This document shows, piece after piece, positions 1-11,209 of a DNA stretch of 64,000 nt. Location of the stretch: NCBI GenBank assembly GCA_026874595.1, contig CM049317.1, positions 57,003,618 to 57,067,617 of the forward strand, in the 5' to 3' direction. The position numbers were made by a program, and so were the translations under genes. The notes under the pieces are model-generated. The model made no database searches and was not told the origin of the DNA. It worked only from the letters and a program-made list of their open reading frames with translations. Position 1 is the stretch's first letter. Each line of letters starts with the position of its first letter. The DNA comes from Sipunculus nudus. Lineage: Eukaryota; Annelida; Sipuncula; Golfingiida; Sipunculidae.

Positions 1-1372
1 AATTTTCTTTTCAAGTGTCTAAAAGTGTGCCACATTATAAAAAATTTTCACATCATTAAAGAGGACAACGCCATAGGCATCATGCGGGAGTTCTCCTATA
101 TGCTCAGATCTTACGCACACCTATGGCGATAGCTAGGATCTTTGATATAACCACTATATAAAGTCACTAAAATTACATTCATTACCCATATTCAAATTAA
201 TTAAAATATGAGTGAAGATAACAATAGATCGTTCATATGTTATAAATCACAGCTCTCAAATGCAACAACTGGGTATAACCAAAGCATACATTTTTTTTAA
301 ACTGATCAAAGGAAGTTATTTCCGGGGCATTAATCTCATGCAGCTAGCTGATTTTATACCCCTTCATAACACAGTTTGGGCAAGGGTAGACTATTTCGGG
401 GTATGAAATAAAAGGGGGCTACTCTGACCTATAACATGGGCTTGATCCGTTTGCACAGTTGATTGTTAACTTTTCTTCATAGATTCATCATTCTATGTGG
501 TGTCTTCCATTCACTTTCCATTTCTGCCTGGTTTGCCTTATCATGTACGTATAGTGGGTAGCTTAATGACGCATTATAATTCCCTTTCTTTTAAGGAAAA
601 AACGGTTACTAATTCCCACGTTTACAGGTTAATCAAAATTGATTGTGTCACACTCTGAACAAAACTTTATAATTCATTCCGAAAAACCACATTTAAATAC
701 CAGTGGGTATGCATTACCAATGACATGCACTATGAATCTGCAATGCTGGATTGTGTATACATTCGGATAATAACCCTCATGTTGGCATTTGTCACTTTAA
801 CATAATGAAATGTTTGCATTCATCGCAAAGGAAAGCTTTGCTATCGCCTAGAAATTGAAAAAAAAACCATGTTAAAATGGACATGTGTCTCTGTATCTTT
901 TTTTCACTATTTTTGGGCAACACTATCCAATGTGTGGAGAGAAAATAAAATAAATAAATAAATATATGCATGTATTTTGAACTGACATGCTATTAGAAAA
1001 AAATTATTTTTCATTGAAATTTATTAATTTGTATACATACTTTAGGGCATAACTGGTAAAAATCACTCTAGAGCCTTTCAGGATATAAGCTTAATGATTT
1101 TCCATTTCAGATCTGTGGCTTTATAGGAAAGTGTCATTATACCGGACAAAATGGTTAAATCGCAGGTAAAGTGTTTCCATAAACATATGGTTTGTGAAGT
1201 TAGTTCAGATAAACTAATATATAAATATGTTTTGGAGGTCAAATTAAAAACAAACATTTGGTCGTTCTTTTAATGATTTATTTACTCAATAAAACTTAAA
1301 TTTTGCTTTTAATTCAGTATATTGCTCTCATGTAAGTTTATAGAAGCATTAAATTTTAAGTAAAAATTAACA
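1..1372. other. AT-rich nongenic DNA with one possible microexon
   Basis: No open frame here looks coding; the longest is about 64 codons in low-complexity AT sequence. The one item of note is at 1111-1165. A pyrimidine-rich acceptor ending TTTCAG (1105-1110) is followed by 55 bases open only in the phase-2 frame (residues like LWLYRKVSLYRTKW), then a CGCAG/GTAAAG donor. Paired splice signals this close arise by chance in AT-rich DNA, so I do not call an exon. Confidence 0.5.
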
Positions 1373-1373
1373 G

Positions 1374-1442
<69 letters not shown>

Positions 1443-1453
1443 ATATATATATA
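1373..1453. repeat. (TA)n microsatellite
   Basis: About 80 bases of almost pure TA, broken by short AAATA/TTTAT interruptions near 1400 and 1429. Confidence 0.98.
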
Positions 1454-3849
1454 GCTGTTTGTTTAATTTTTTCAAATAATATTTACAAGAAAATTAATCG
1501 TAAATGTATTAAGCCCCCTTCTCTTGTCATATGTTACGTAATGGAACTCCTACAATACAGAAGATGTTTTGTGTTTTGTTCATTTTAGTACATGTTAGAA
1601 ATTAAGATGATCTTTACAAATTTAGCTCCAAAACCCGTGTATGTTTATCAAGTGCGGGACAAAATATATTTTAATAAATTATTATACATCTAAAAGTCTC
1701 CTTGGTAAAGAGTAAAAGATAACCCTGAAAAGTTTTTGCTTCACAAGTTAAATAAATGTGTCAGATACATATTTACAACTATATAATTATAGTTTACAGA
1801 TATACATATATAGATATATGAATTAAAATCCGTAAAAATACATGGCATAAGGCGTAACAGAATACACGTGCGCAGTGCATGTAAAACGCCTATGCTTGCG
1901 ATGTTGCGGTTCTCGTGTTTTTATTTATACGGGTGTGGAATGCTTAATTAACGAAGGAATTGCAATGGCTTAACATAGAGATGACCTAATACCGTGTTTA
2001 ATCCCTGTATTCATAGGAGAGGCCACTAAACTCAGATCAGTGCACAAGGATGCTAGATGGAGGCAATGATAGAAGTCACCAAGGGGAGCGATACGCACAA
2101 ATAGACGACCATACAAAATGCTGTTGTTATTCTTGTGGTATACAGATGTCTAGAGATTTCTGGCGGACCCATTGTTCATAATGTTAGATGAAGTAAGATA
2201 TGTACCCATGTTATTTGGATCTCATTTCAATATGCAAATTTAGCATATTTACAGGACAGAGCCTGAAACAGATCTTTCAGCTAGCTCCATGCATGTATAA
2301 CGCATGCTTTTAATAGCAAAAGCTTTAATTATCCAGTTTACAAATATCGCAAATTTCACAAAAGTTATCACTGATAAATTCCACTTTTCTGCATGCATCT
2401 GCGTCTGTTTATCCGGTATATATGTATGATAAATAACTTATCACATCATACAACCGCTGTATAAGATGGTATTTAAATCAGATTTTTAGACTATATTAAT
2501 GTGGTACCAATAATAGAATATATTAATTGGTATTTTACAATATTAATTTGGAATGTTCATATAACAGATGTATGATATTTGTCTCTTTGCACGCCCCCTT
2601 AAAAACAAACAAACATAAAGATACATTTTATCCCTGTATCTATACATCTTATTCGTCGGCCTTGTATGGGGGGGGGGGGGGGGGGGAGGTGTGATTTCCT
2701 CTCAAATTTTCAGTGCTTGGGGCAAAGTAGCTTTTATCCCCTACACTTTAAGGTGAATAAAACACATTCTTTCAAATTGCGAGATAATTCCTTTAAGCAA
2801 TTCATGGAATCGTTTCCCCCTCTCAATGATCTTTCAATTATTTAACTATTATTAATCAAATTCAGAACACTGCAAGATTCTTTTATAAATGTAAGCCTAA
2901 GTTTAATGCTTAAATAAAACATAAAATATGAATAATCTATTGAGGGAAATTGAGCAAAATTATTTTTGTTGGTTAAAATTATATATCATAATACTTTATA
3001 ATGTGTTGTGAGTAATGAAAATGTTGATATATTTGTCCCGTTTGTAAACGGGAGGGTGAAGGTTTTAAGCGCTTGCCCTTAATTCGTTTTATTTATTTAT
3101 TATTATTTTGGGAGGGGCGTCTGTCAGAACTCCTTGCCCCCCCCAAACTTTTTTCTCCTCTTAGCAAACGAGGCACATGATCTAGTTATCCTCTTTATAT
3201 ATATACTAATATACACATTGTTCAGTATGCATTTAGGTCCGAGAGGCTATTGGTATTATAAACACAAATGAGGCTGGAAAAAAAGAAGGCTGCGTGAATC
3301 ATATAACATGATTACTTACAACCCTTTGAAAATACTTTATTTTCCCGATTACCTTTAACATTCACATTAAAAAAAAAAGATATAAATTACAAGAAAATTT
3401 TAAAATAAAATTAAATGCCTTATACAAAACCATGTAAGTATGATTGTCTTTATACCTTGGCATGGGGTTCGTCATTAAAATAGATATTATAATTATATTT
3501 ATATGTTTAAATTACCTAAATGTTCTTATTTTATGTCCAAAGTTATTAGAATAAAATTAATAATGTACATCTGAGGGTGCAAAATTATTTAAATACGTAT
3601 TTTACACGCACAGGCGCAAAAGCAGACACCAAAGAACATGTGAGCGCTGCATTTATCAAATAAATTTTAAAAAATTTGTGAAACATCTGTAATGCACACA
3701 ACTACTGCAACTTCTAAAATTTTTAACGGTGCTCTTCCCAATGATAATTGTATAACATTCTTCGAGCCTGGAAAATTAGAAGTAATTTATGATATTATGG
3801 GTAACCTTAGAACCTTTGACGCGCAAATACTTTAACGTTTAAATAGAAA
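1454..3849. other. AT-rich nongenic DNA with a 19-base G run
   Basis: No gene seen. A homopolymer of about 19 G lies at 2668-2686, and a shorter C run near 3139. The rest is simple AT-rich sequence with short poly-A and poly-T tracts. Confidence 0.7.
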
Positions 3850-4130
3850 CTTGCAGCTTGCAAACTAAGTATAGGAAAGTTTCTCAATATGTTTCACTGA
3901 AACACAGAGCTAACGCCACGGCTTGTTCTTGTGGAGAAAGGCTACATGTGAGGAACACCATGCACTCAGATTTATGGGGGAAGGCCAAAGGTTTAGGGTG
4001 TCGGGACCGGCGGGGTGACGGAAAGGTTCCCCTCGCAGAGGTTGGTCTCTCTGCTCAACCGCGGGGATATTTATGATGCCACCAAAGTTTCTGTTCAAGG
4101 CTCCCCGACCCTGTGAGTTCCTACATCAAT
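3850..4130. other. GC-richer unique island
   Basis: The sequence changes abruptly from AT-rich to balanced composition, with CpG-containing stretches around 4005-4070. Short open frames exist on both strands (about 60-70 codons), neither with splice sites or a recognisable domain. It could be a conserved noncoding element or a degraded exon; I cannot tell which. Confidence 0.35.
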
Positions 4131-4592
4131 AGTTGTAATGAATATACTGTACATGTATACTGTATATAGTCCCGAAGACTGTGAAATGATTTAAACTATA
4201 AATGGTTACATCTTTCGAAAAAAAAAATGACTATACATAGAATACCCTGAATATATATTTTCTTCTTATATTAAACAAGAGGTAGGACAACTCGAGAATT
4301 ATCGAAAGTCAAGAATGTAAAACAGACACATTTGGGAATTATAAAACCTTGATATGAATAAAATGTGGAAAATATATAACGTGTTATGTTGGAATAAATA
4401 AATCGGTTATATGAATCGTACTTTTATATAAGTCCATGTTCTTTTAAACATTGTGTAAGACTCTTTACATTGTCTGTAAGGCTGCAACTGTATTTTTTTC
4501 AATTTTATATAAAATTAGAAAAGATATAAAAAAACTTATAGCAATGTACTGCTAGAGGTGCAACCGATAAACAATTATCAATATATATATAT

Positions 4593-4649
<57 letters not shown>

Positions 4650-4875
4650 ATATATAATGTTCAACTTTCATTTTATTTTTTCATTCATTGAACATTTAAT
4701 TCTTATTAATTTTCCAAAAATAAATGTTATACTATACGCAGACGGTTAGGACAATTATATAAGAATTCAAACTACCCAGACCACTCAAGACCAGCCCAGA
4801 CTTAAATATCGGCAGGTTGTGTATATTTCGCATTACACTATTCATATGCAAATATTTATGTATGATTTCAATGAC

Positions 4876-4926
<51 letters not shown>

Positions 4927-5200
4927 CATATCATGCTTTTATTCCTAATTTTTCTGGATCAAATATACAAACACAAACACACATATATATATATAATGAT
5001 ATTAATAATGATTATAATTGATTAAATGATGATATTAGTATAGATTTAATTTGATAATCTTAGTATACGGAATCGCTTCTTTATAATTTTTAAACAATTA
5101 TTTTTTTTTTTTGAATTGTGCACACGTAAATTCATAAATATAAACAAGCTAATATATATTGAAAATTATGCAATGAAACACTGAATACAATTGCAGGCAG
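4131..5200. repeat. AT-rich DNA with two (TA)n tracts
   Basis: (TA)n runs lie at about 4580-4647 and 4879-4922, embedded in AT-rich sequence. Apparent reading frames here are only the YIYIYI translation of TA repeats. A (T)12 run lies near 5101-5112. Confidence 0.9.
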
Positions 5201-5639
5201 TCAGAACTCGGCTGATTAAAGCAGGAGGCGACATCTTTTGGTCGCACATGAAGTTCACTTTGCGATTAATTATGGAGTAATTCTACTTACAGGTCAACGT
5301 CAACTGTCACCAGTAGGTTTCCATGACGACCTCTTGAAAACCTCCTTGACTCTGCGAATCTGGTTTCTGTTGGATTTTTACACATTTGACAAGTTCACTT
5401 CTGCAAGCGCTTGTCACCGGAAATGTACAAGCGAAGAACGCGCGGCAGGTGAAATCAACAACATGAAATCAACAACATGTCTGATAAATCCGGCGACAAA
5501 CCACCATCCGTGTCTGACACCTGTTCACAGAAAACTGACCATTTGACCCCTTAAAGTACACATGTATACAAGTGTCAAGGGGACAGACGAGCCATAGGCA
5601 ATTATTAGAGCCATAATTTCACGCCGATAGGCCATAAAA

Positions 5640-5684
5640 AGACTATAAAGGCAGCATTCCTTGTCCACGTGAGCGTGTCAGTTT
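5640..5684 (+). promoter_or_regulatory. Candidate core promoter: TATA box, E-box and initiator
   Basis: TATAAA is at 5644-5649, a palindromic E-box CACGTG at 5666-5671 and an initiator-like TCAGTTT at 5678-5684, whose A (5680) would be +1. TATA to +1 is about 36 bases, slightly longer than the usual 30 or so. An ATG follows 18 bases after the putative start and a consensus splice donor shortly after. The three repeats of GCCATA just upstream (5591-5635) may be sites for a factor. The arrangement is seen directly; promoter activity is inferred. Confidence 0.4.
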
Positions 5685-5697
5685 CGGCGGCGGGACC

Positions 5698-5742
5698 ATG
5701 AAGATTTCATCGCGGATAATCAATTTGACGCTCGGTTGCCAG
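5698..5742 (+). CDS. Candidate first coding exon, unknown protein
   Basis: The ATG at 5698 sits 18 bases downstream of a TATA/initiator pair. The frame reads MKISSRIINLTLGCQ (15 codons) and stops at a near-perfect donor, CAG/GTGAGT (junction 5742/5743), in phase 0. The residues could begin a signal peptide, but too little is visible to classify the protein. A next exon would need a phase-0 acceptor. Several such acceptors exist downstream on this strand (for example before 7063, 7920, 14924, 20963 and 29011), and I cannot choose among them. The promoter, ATG and donor together make this one of the better gene starts in the window. RNA evidence would decide. Confidence 0.38.
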
Positions 5743-7096
5743 GTGAGTTTGAGGTCTATAAAATTAGACTGGTATTGCCGAGGGGCTTTGGGTCAGTCTG
5801 TTATTGCTCAACATGCTGTTTTATAGATTTTCATTTGATACCTGCCCCTAAAACGCCTCCTAAGAACATCTGCTTTTAGAGGGGCAGTGTTGTTGGCTAT
5901 AATTTGCCAGCTGCCAAGAAAACCTATTACTTAAATTCCACATGGTTTCCGTGTAAAGAACACGTTATAATGCTGGCCGTTGTTATGCAGCAGACATATT
6001 GAAACAGCAGGGGGTCTGCTTTATTAAATGAAATATGTATAATATTACTCCAAATTTGTATGCAGTGGTAAAAAAAAAAATTCAAATAAGGGAATATGTT
6101 ATAAAATGTTAAATATATGTTAAAATATAGTCTATGATCCTCGATTCACAAGACACGATATATTGATATCGGAATCCCCAAAATATCCCCAAAAATAAAA
6201 TAATATATAATATTAAATATAATAATTTATTGTATTAAATGAATTGTTGAATATTTTCATAAGGGTTTAGAATAACCACCAAAACAAACCAATTATTAGC
6301 GCAGGTACATTTGAGTCAGTTATAGTTTAACAGCAGTTTTTCAACACACAGGGGTAATTGTGTATATTATTCAAATAAAAATCAGAAAGATTTATTGATA
6401 GATCAAGAAAAAGTGTTTACGTGTGGGTCCATAGTTCTAAAACAATTACACTTAAGCATTCAATGTGGAATGATATCGCACGTGATATATGTACTAAAAG
6501 GCATACTTAAATGTACATTTATGTACTTATGTGTATCAATGTATATGCTTGTAACTGAGTGTAAGAAAAAAATCATCGCTTAAAAATTCTTTTCCAAATA
6601 CATGACTACACGATATATATCGTCTTATGATTTTCTTGAAAATTGGAAAAAAAATAAAAATAATTAATATCCATATATATACATATTCACAAATGTATAA
6701 ATGCTATTCCTCTAAAATATAAATGATAAAACAGATGATCTAGTGAAAAAAAGAGTACACGATAAACAGAAAAAAAATACGTATAAGCAAATGTTATATA
6801 TTGCAGAAAATATTTTTATGTAAGAAATTTTTAAAAATAATAAATATATTACAACAAAAAAAAAAAAAAGAAAAGAAAAGATAAATGACGAAAGGTGACC
6901 AGAACATTAACTGTGTTTGTATAATGATCATTTGTACATTTGCATGGTTCAAATAAAATGAATACATTAGCAAAAGAGTTGTATTCGTCCAGCAATTATT
7001 ATACTGACTTATAATTATAATTATGAATTTAAGAAATTTATACTCAATAATCTCTCTTATAGCTGTACTCGGATTTGTTGTTAGATATGTTGCATG
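5743..7096. other. AT-rich DNA, possible first intron
   Basis: No coding features. The first 300 bases after the donor at 5743 are of mixed composition, then the sequence becomes AT-rich, with poly-A stretches at about 6070 and 6857-6870. It would be intron if the exon ending at 5742 is real. Confidence 0.5.
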
Positions 7097-7105
7097 TATA
7101 TATAC

Positions 7106-7146
<41 letters not shown>
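7097..7146. repeat. (TA)n microsatellite
   Basis: TA dinucleotide run, interrupted once by ACGTG. A possible acceptor (TCTCTCTTATAG, ending 7062) precedes it. The following frame stays open only because TA translates as YIYI, so I do not call an exon. Confidence 0.95.
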
Positions 7147-7149
<3 letters not shown>

Positions 7150-7429
7150 GTGTGTTTACACATATTATATATTTATATTTACAGTAATATTAAAGCTTGT
7201 TTTTATATTTATGTGCGGGGATACGGGGTTTTCATATATTTTTATTCTTCATTTCACTTATCTTGTGTCTGGAGGCAAAACCATATTAATATGCTGTTCA
7301 CTCGAGTATATACAAAGGAATCTATAACTTGTTTTTCCGAAAATAACGTGTCATCAGCATCTTATAAACGTCACGAGGGTTATGATAGTCTGAATGGGAT
7401 GGACTCATAATAATGCTAAGGGTTTTTTC

Positions 7430-8060
7430 CCCCGAAATTAATAACGCACAATGACCAGTGCCTATTCAGGTCAATACGACGGACAACCTCTGAAGTTTGG
7501 CATAGTGCTAGACTAAGGGCCTTATAGCGCAAAGGTCAACCACTTGAACAAGCAATGATCTTACAAAACTCCAGTTGTAATCAAATCAGTCGCGTATTAT
7601 AGAAGCAAGAGGGTTAAACATGCACCAGTGCAGAGGGTAGACTGGAGTTTAATTTTACGTCTATGTAGCGTCGTTATATAGCAGGCAGGCACTAATAAAA
7701 GCCCATTCATCCAATATGATTGGTGCCGAGGGAGCCCGGGTGCAGGGGTTGATGAATCGTAGCTTGAAACGCTAGCTTTAAGAGCTATATCCGTATGGTC
7801 ATTACACCTCTAACTACAGACCCACGCCAGGTAATTATCCAATTACCCACAACTACTAATTATGAAAGGCAATTTAACACGTTACGCCAGTTTTCCTAAA
7901 ATAAATCGCCTTTTACAGATTAACTTTCCTGCTCTCCTTGTGTGGTTTGGCAGATGCAGAAATCCACTGCTCGTTTGTGTAGAGGGTCTATTAAATCCGC
8001 GACACCTGTTTTGTTTTAGGTGACGAATTTCGGTGCCCAGATGGCCCCTTTTTATAGCAA
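7430..8060. promoter_or_regulatory. Unique GC-richer island with homeodomain-type sites
   Basis: Non-repetitive, balanced composition between AT-rich flanks. It contains the palindrome GGTAATTATCCAATTACC at 7830-7847 (two ATTA-type homeodomain cores facing each other), a further TAATTATG at about 7857, and CCAAT-type sequence near 7711. No convincing exon: one acceptor-like TTTTACAG before 7920 opens a 33-codon frame that ends without other support. I infer a cis-regulatory element from composition and motif clustering alone. Confidence 0.35.
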
Positions 8061-8195
8061 GACATCGGACATTTTCTAAGCTATAACCTCTAAATTTTTA
8101 ATAGAACAATCAGATCTTTTCAAGTTTGATGTTTCCCATGAATATAAATTGGCCACAAGAATTTTTATTTACTAGTATTTAACGCTAGTGCGTTT

Positions 8196-8235
8196 TATAT
8201 ATATATACACACACATATATATATATATATATATA

Positions 8236-8273
<38 letters not shown>
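8196..8273. repeat. (TA)n/(AC)n microsatellite
   Basis: TA run with a short ACACACAC insert at about 8207-8214. Confidence 0.95.
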
Positions 8274-8275
<2 letters not shown>

Positions 8276-8349
8276 AGCAAAGATACACATTAATATATAC
8301 ATTTGCATGTATACAGAACATCTGACTAGTTACAAAAGGATACTGAGAG

Positions 8350-9120
8350 AGAGAGATATATGGGCGGTTTAGAGTTTTACAGTTTGAAAGAAAAAGAACG
8401 AGACGTGCATAGAAACCCATGTGTATTGGCACATCCCACTCTCTGCAGGCTCCCTGCCGTGTCTAGCAGTATAAACCAGGCTATTGTTGGTGGCAGATAT
8501 TTAGTGTCTTGGGTCTGTGGTCTCGACATTCTAAAACATTGGCTGCAATATTTCATCTGCCATTTAACTGACGCGGAAACAAGGGTCATAATTTTTCGCT
8601 TTCCTGCTAGTTTCAGAGGTTAATATTGTGTTTGCGTGAGGTCAGTGAGCCCGGTGGAAAGTCAGACAGTCCGTCCTGTGCCTGACATAACACAAATACA
8701 TGATTTAATCAACCGCTATCAGTAAGCTAACATTGGTAGGTATTCTAATCATGTCATTTATATTGATAGCGATCAAGGCGACCCTTACTGGTAACAGAGT
8801 CGGACCCTTTGATCTTAAGATATTACAAATACAGGTAGGCTAGCGTGAGGGGCTCGCGTGCATGTCAACTGCACCTACCTGTGTTCCGAACTTGATCGGT
8901 TGAGTTAAGTAGTGCGGATCTAGTTTAATAAAGAAATTCCTGTATCTCTTATCAGGGGCAGCGTGTTTGGCTGTCATCTCTCACTCTGCGTGGATCAGCA
9001 AAGCCAGGACTGACAGCACATGCCGGAAGCAAAGGCCATTTGCTATAATCATTAATCTTAGCGAAGTTAAAATGCTGTCTTAAGTTGCTAACAGTTCCTT
9101 GTCGGGTCAGCTTTTTTATT
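8350..9120. other. Unique GC-richer island
   Basis: About 770 bases of non-repetitive, balanced sequence. The part at 8950-9070 looks especially non-random: GCAGCGTGTTTGGC, a TGACAG (Meis/TALE-type) site and ATAATCATTAATCTTAG with homeodomain cores. Open frames of 70-87 codons on both strands at 8360-8623 overlap each other and carry no domain or splice support. It may be conserved noncoding DNA. Confidence 0.35.
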
Positions 9121-9477
9121 CATGTTCCGGAATTACGTTACTCTGTTTATTTTAACTATGGTTGTCTGATATATATGTTTCGGCTTGCCATATTTTGTGT
9201 TATGTTTTATACTGGCAAATAAATACTACTTCTGAATTACTTGACACAGAACCGATTATTTTACAGTGGGATTTTCTATTAGTGGACACCTCTATATAAT
9301 GGGCGGTTTCGACCGTCCTATATTTTTCATACAAAATATATAAACAACCTCCATATAATCTATATAAAGATATTGCTATTAAATTTATCTTTACTTTTGT
9401 TCCTCATCCATGTTGTTCTCATATAACTAGTAGTGCCATCTTTTCGTCTTTTAATTTTTGCATCTGTAATAATTATT
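9121..9477. other. AT-rich DNA, nothing recognisable
   Basis: AT-rich sequence without repeats, open frames or motifs that I can support. Confidence 0.5.
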
Positions 9478-9479
9478 TT

Positions 9480-9600
9480 TAGAGTTTACACTGTTTTGTA
9501 GCATGGTATAAGTTCGTATTAACTCAATGATCAATATTTTTAGAGTTAAACTGTTTTGTAGCATGGTATAAGTTCGTATTAACTCAGTGATCAATGTTTT
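9480..9600. repeat. Two-copy 60-bp tandem duplication
   Basis: GTAGCATGGTATAAGTTCG occurs at 9498 and again at 9558, exactly 60 bases apart, with near-identical flanks (AGAGTT...CTGTTTTGTA...TCAATATTTT). Only a few substitutions separate the copies, so the duplication is recent. Confidence 0.95.
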
Positions 9601-9623
9601 GTATAATGCACATTCCTAATGAT

Positions 9624-9660
9624 CAGCTGAGCGTCATGACCCACTGGTCACTTGTCATAG
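9624..9660 (+). mobile_element. Orphan 3' tail of the AGGTCA-rich dispersed repeat
   Basis: CAGCTGAGCGTCATGACCC matches, with few changes, the terminal signature at 17970, 20033 and 21962. No body of the element is visible immediately to its left, so this is a fragment. Confidence 0.55.
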
Positions 9661-9726
9661 TAAGCACTACAGTATCCAGGCGTGTGCGATTTACTTGTTG
9701 TTTAACTTTTTTCACCAAGAAAATGT

Positions 9727-9793
9727 TATATATATATATATATATATATATATCTATATATATATATACATGTATATATTTGTAAATATGTAC

Positions 9794-9846
<53 letters not shown>
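9727..9846. repeat. (TA)n microsatellite, compound
   Basis: TA runs separated by short TGTATATTTGTAAATATGT-type sequence around 9770-9792. Confidence 0.97.
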
Positions 9847-9849
<3 letters not shown>

Positions 9850-9879
9850 CACTTTGGTTGCCATAATACACCGACTTAT

Positions 9880-10440
9880 AATGTAGGATGCACGTATTGA
9901 TAATAACTTGTGGGATTATTGACATTGGTATAAACATGGAGGTATAATCATGCAATATGGCTGAAGGTGGGGATTCTAATGCCGAGGACTGCGCATGAAT
10001 CTGTCTTTTATTTAGAAAATGCGCATACATTAAATTTTAAATTCCTCTCGCATAAAATTTCATGAAAATCCATGCATATCATCCGCCAAACCAATGCTTG
10101 GGCTTAGCTACCGAAAGCATCATCGAAACGCAGCAAATGCACAGTATACAAGGTGTCGCGATTACGGCAGACTGCAAATACAATTTGCATCCCCCTCGAA
10201 TACAAAATTCAGCCGTAATAAGTGTCAGGGACTGCGACGCTGGTCCCCTTTATGCTGGACGTCGAACTCAGTGCTCTTTCCATCGATTTCTACCTATATG
10301 GTATAAGGGAGTAAATGATACTTGGGTAAATACATATAATCTTAAGGCCTCGGCCTCGGGTATCGTGATCTCCGGCTCCGATCTCGTGGTCACGGTCTTC
10401 GTATCCCATAAAGTCAGGGTTTCAATCGTGATCTCAGATT
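9880..10440. other. Unique island, balanced composition
   Basis: Non-repetitive sequence with a 126-codon open frame at 10062-10442 on the plus strand and a 70-codon one in another frame. Neither has a recognisable domain, splice sites or promoter. Codon usage in the longer frame is unremarkable. I leave it as unassigned sequence. Confidence 0.35.
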
Positions 10441-10760
10441 GACAAGTCTTAACCTAAAAACTGGTTAATCACCCGGATGATTTTTGTATCCAGGAATATT
10501 TAAAAGTCGGGTCATGACCTTAAATATGAGAGTGACCTTTATAAATACTTCCATCCCGGGTGAAAATCACACAACACTTTAAATATCTCAAGATGGGTAG
10601 CATGGATTAATCTAAAAACCACTTTGCTAGAATATTTCCAAAAGCTTTGCTTTGTACGAAGACTGGTGGTGTCACCTATGATTTTTAGATTGTACGCATT
10701 TTAAAACTCTCCAGCGCTGCCACTTGAGAATAGAATGAGCAATATATAAAAAAAAAAAAA
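10441..10760 (+). mobile_element. Fragment of the AGGTCA-rich dispersed repeat (body)
   Basis: The segment GGGTCATGACCTTAA...GAGAGTGACC..., the AATCACAC block, AAATATCTCAAGA, the GCATGGATTAATC block and GGTGGTGTCACC line up in the same order with 18610-18800 (GGGTCATGACCTTTAA, GAGAGTGACC, GATCACACAA, AAATATCTCAAGA, GCATGGATTGATCC, GTGGTGGCGCCACC). It is therefore a diverged copy of the same family, truncated at both ends. No coding capacity. Confidence 0.7.
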
Positions 10761-11205
10761 CAGAATTATTTATTCTGTATCGTGCACATGAATAGGTATG
10801 GATCGTAGCATGAAGAACCTTGCTTATTCTGACTTCACAGGGTCAAAAGGTCAAGGACACATGACGCCCTTTTTTTAAAAAAAGCTTAATCAGTAATATT
10901 TAAGAGGAAAACGGTATTTAAAAGGGGCGTGCCCTATGTTTTGGGTTACAACGGCGTCTCCAGTGCCAGGAATGACTAGTGTATCTACGTTACAAAGTTC
11001 AAAATACTTTGACCTTATCTTCAATGTCACTGCTAACATCTTTATAATGCAATTGCATGGCTGGATGTGATCTAAATTCGAATTTTAAATCTTATCAGTT
11101 ATAAAGCGTGAATATCTACATAGAGGCTAGCATTTTTTTTATACAACTACTAGTTATTTAAATACAAGCTGCATAGTTTTTTGTCCAACAGATATAAAAT
11201 GTGAT
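10761..11205. other. Mixed sequence between repeats
   Basis: Contains a short AAAGGTCAAGGACAC stretch near 10846 that may belong to the same dispersed repeat. Otherwise nothing recognisable. Confidence 0.4.
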
Positions 11206-11209
11206 GTAA

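Noticed and set aside
1111-1165. Possible 55-base internal exon
   Set aside because: Splice-like motifs are frequent in AT-rich DNA and a 17-codon frame carries no information. Kept only as a note.
7063-7410. Acceptor-like TCTCTCTTATAG opening a frame of about 115 codons
   Set aside because: The first third runs through a TA microsatellite, which is always open as YIYI, and the rest shows no recognisable protein.
10062-10442. 126-codon plus-strand frame
   Set aside because: No domain, signal peptide, splice site or promoter; a second frame of 70 codons overlaps it. Insufficient evidence for a gene.
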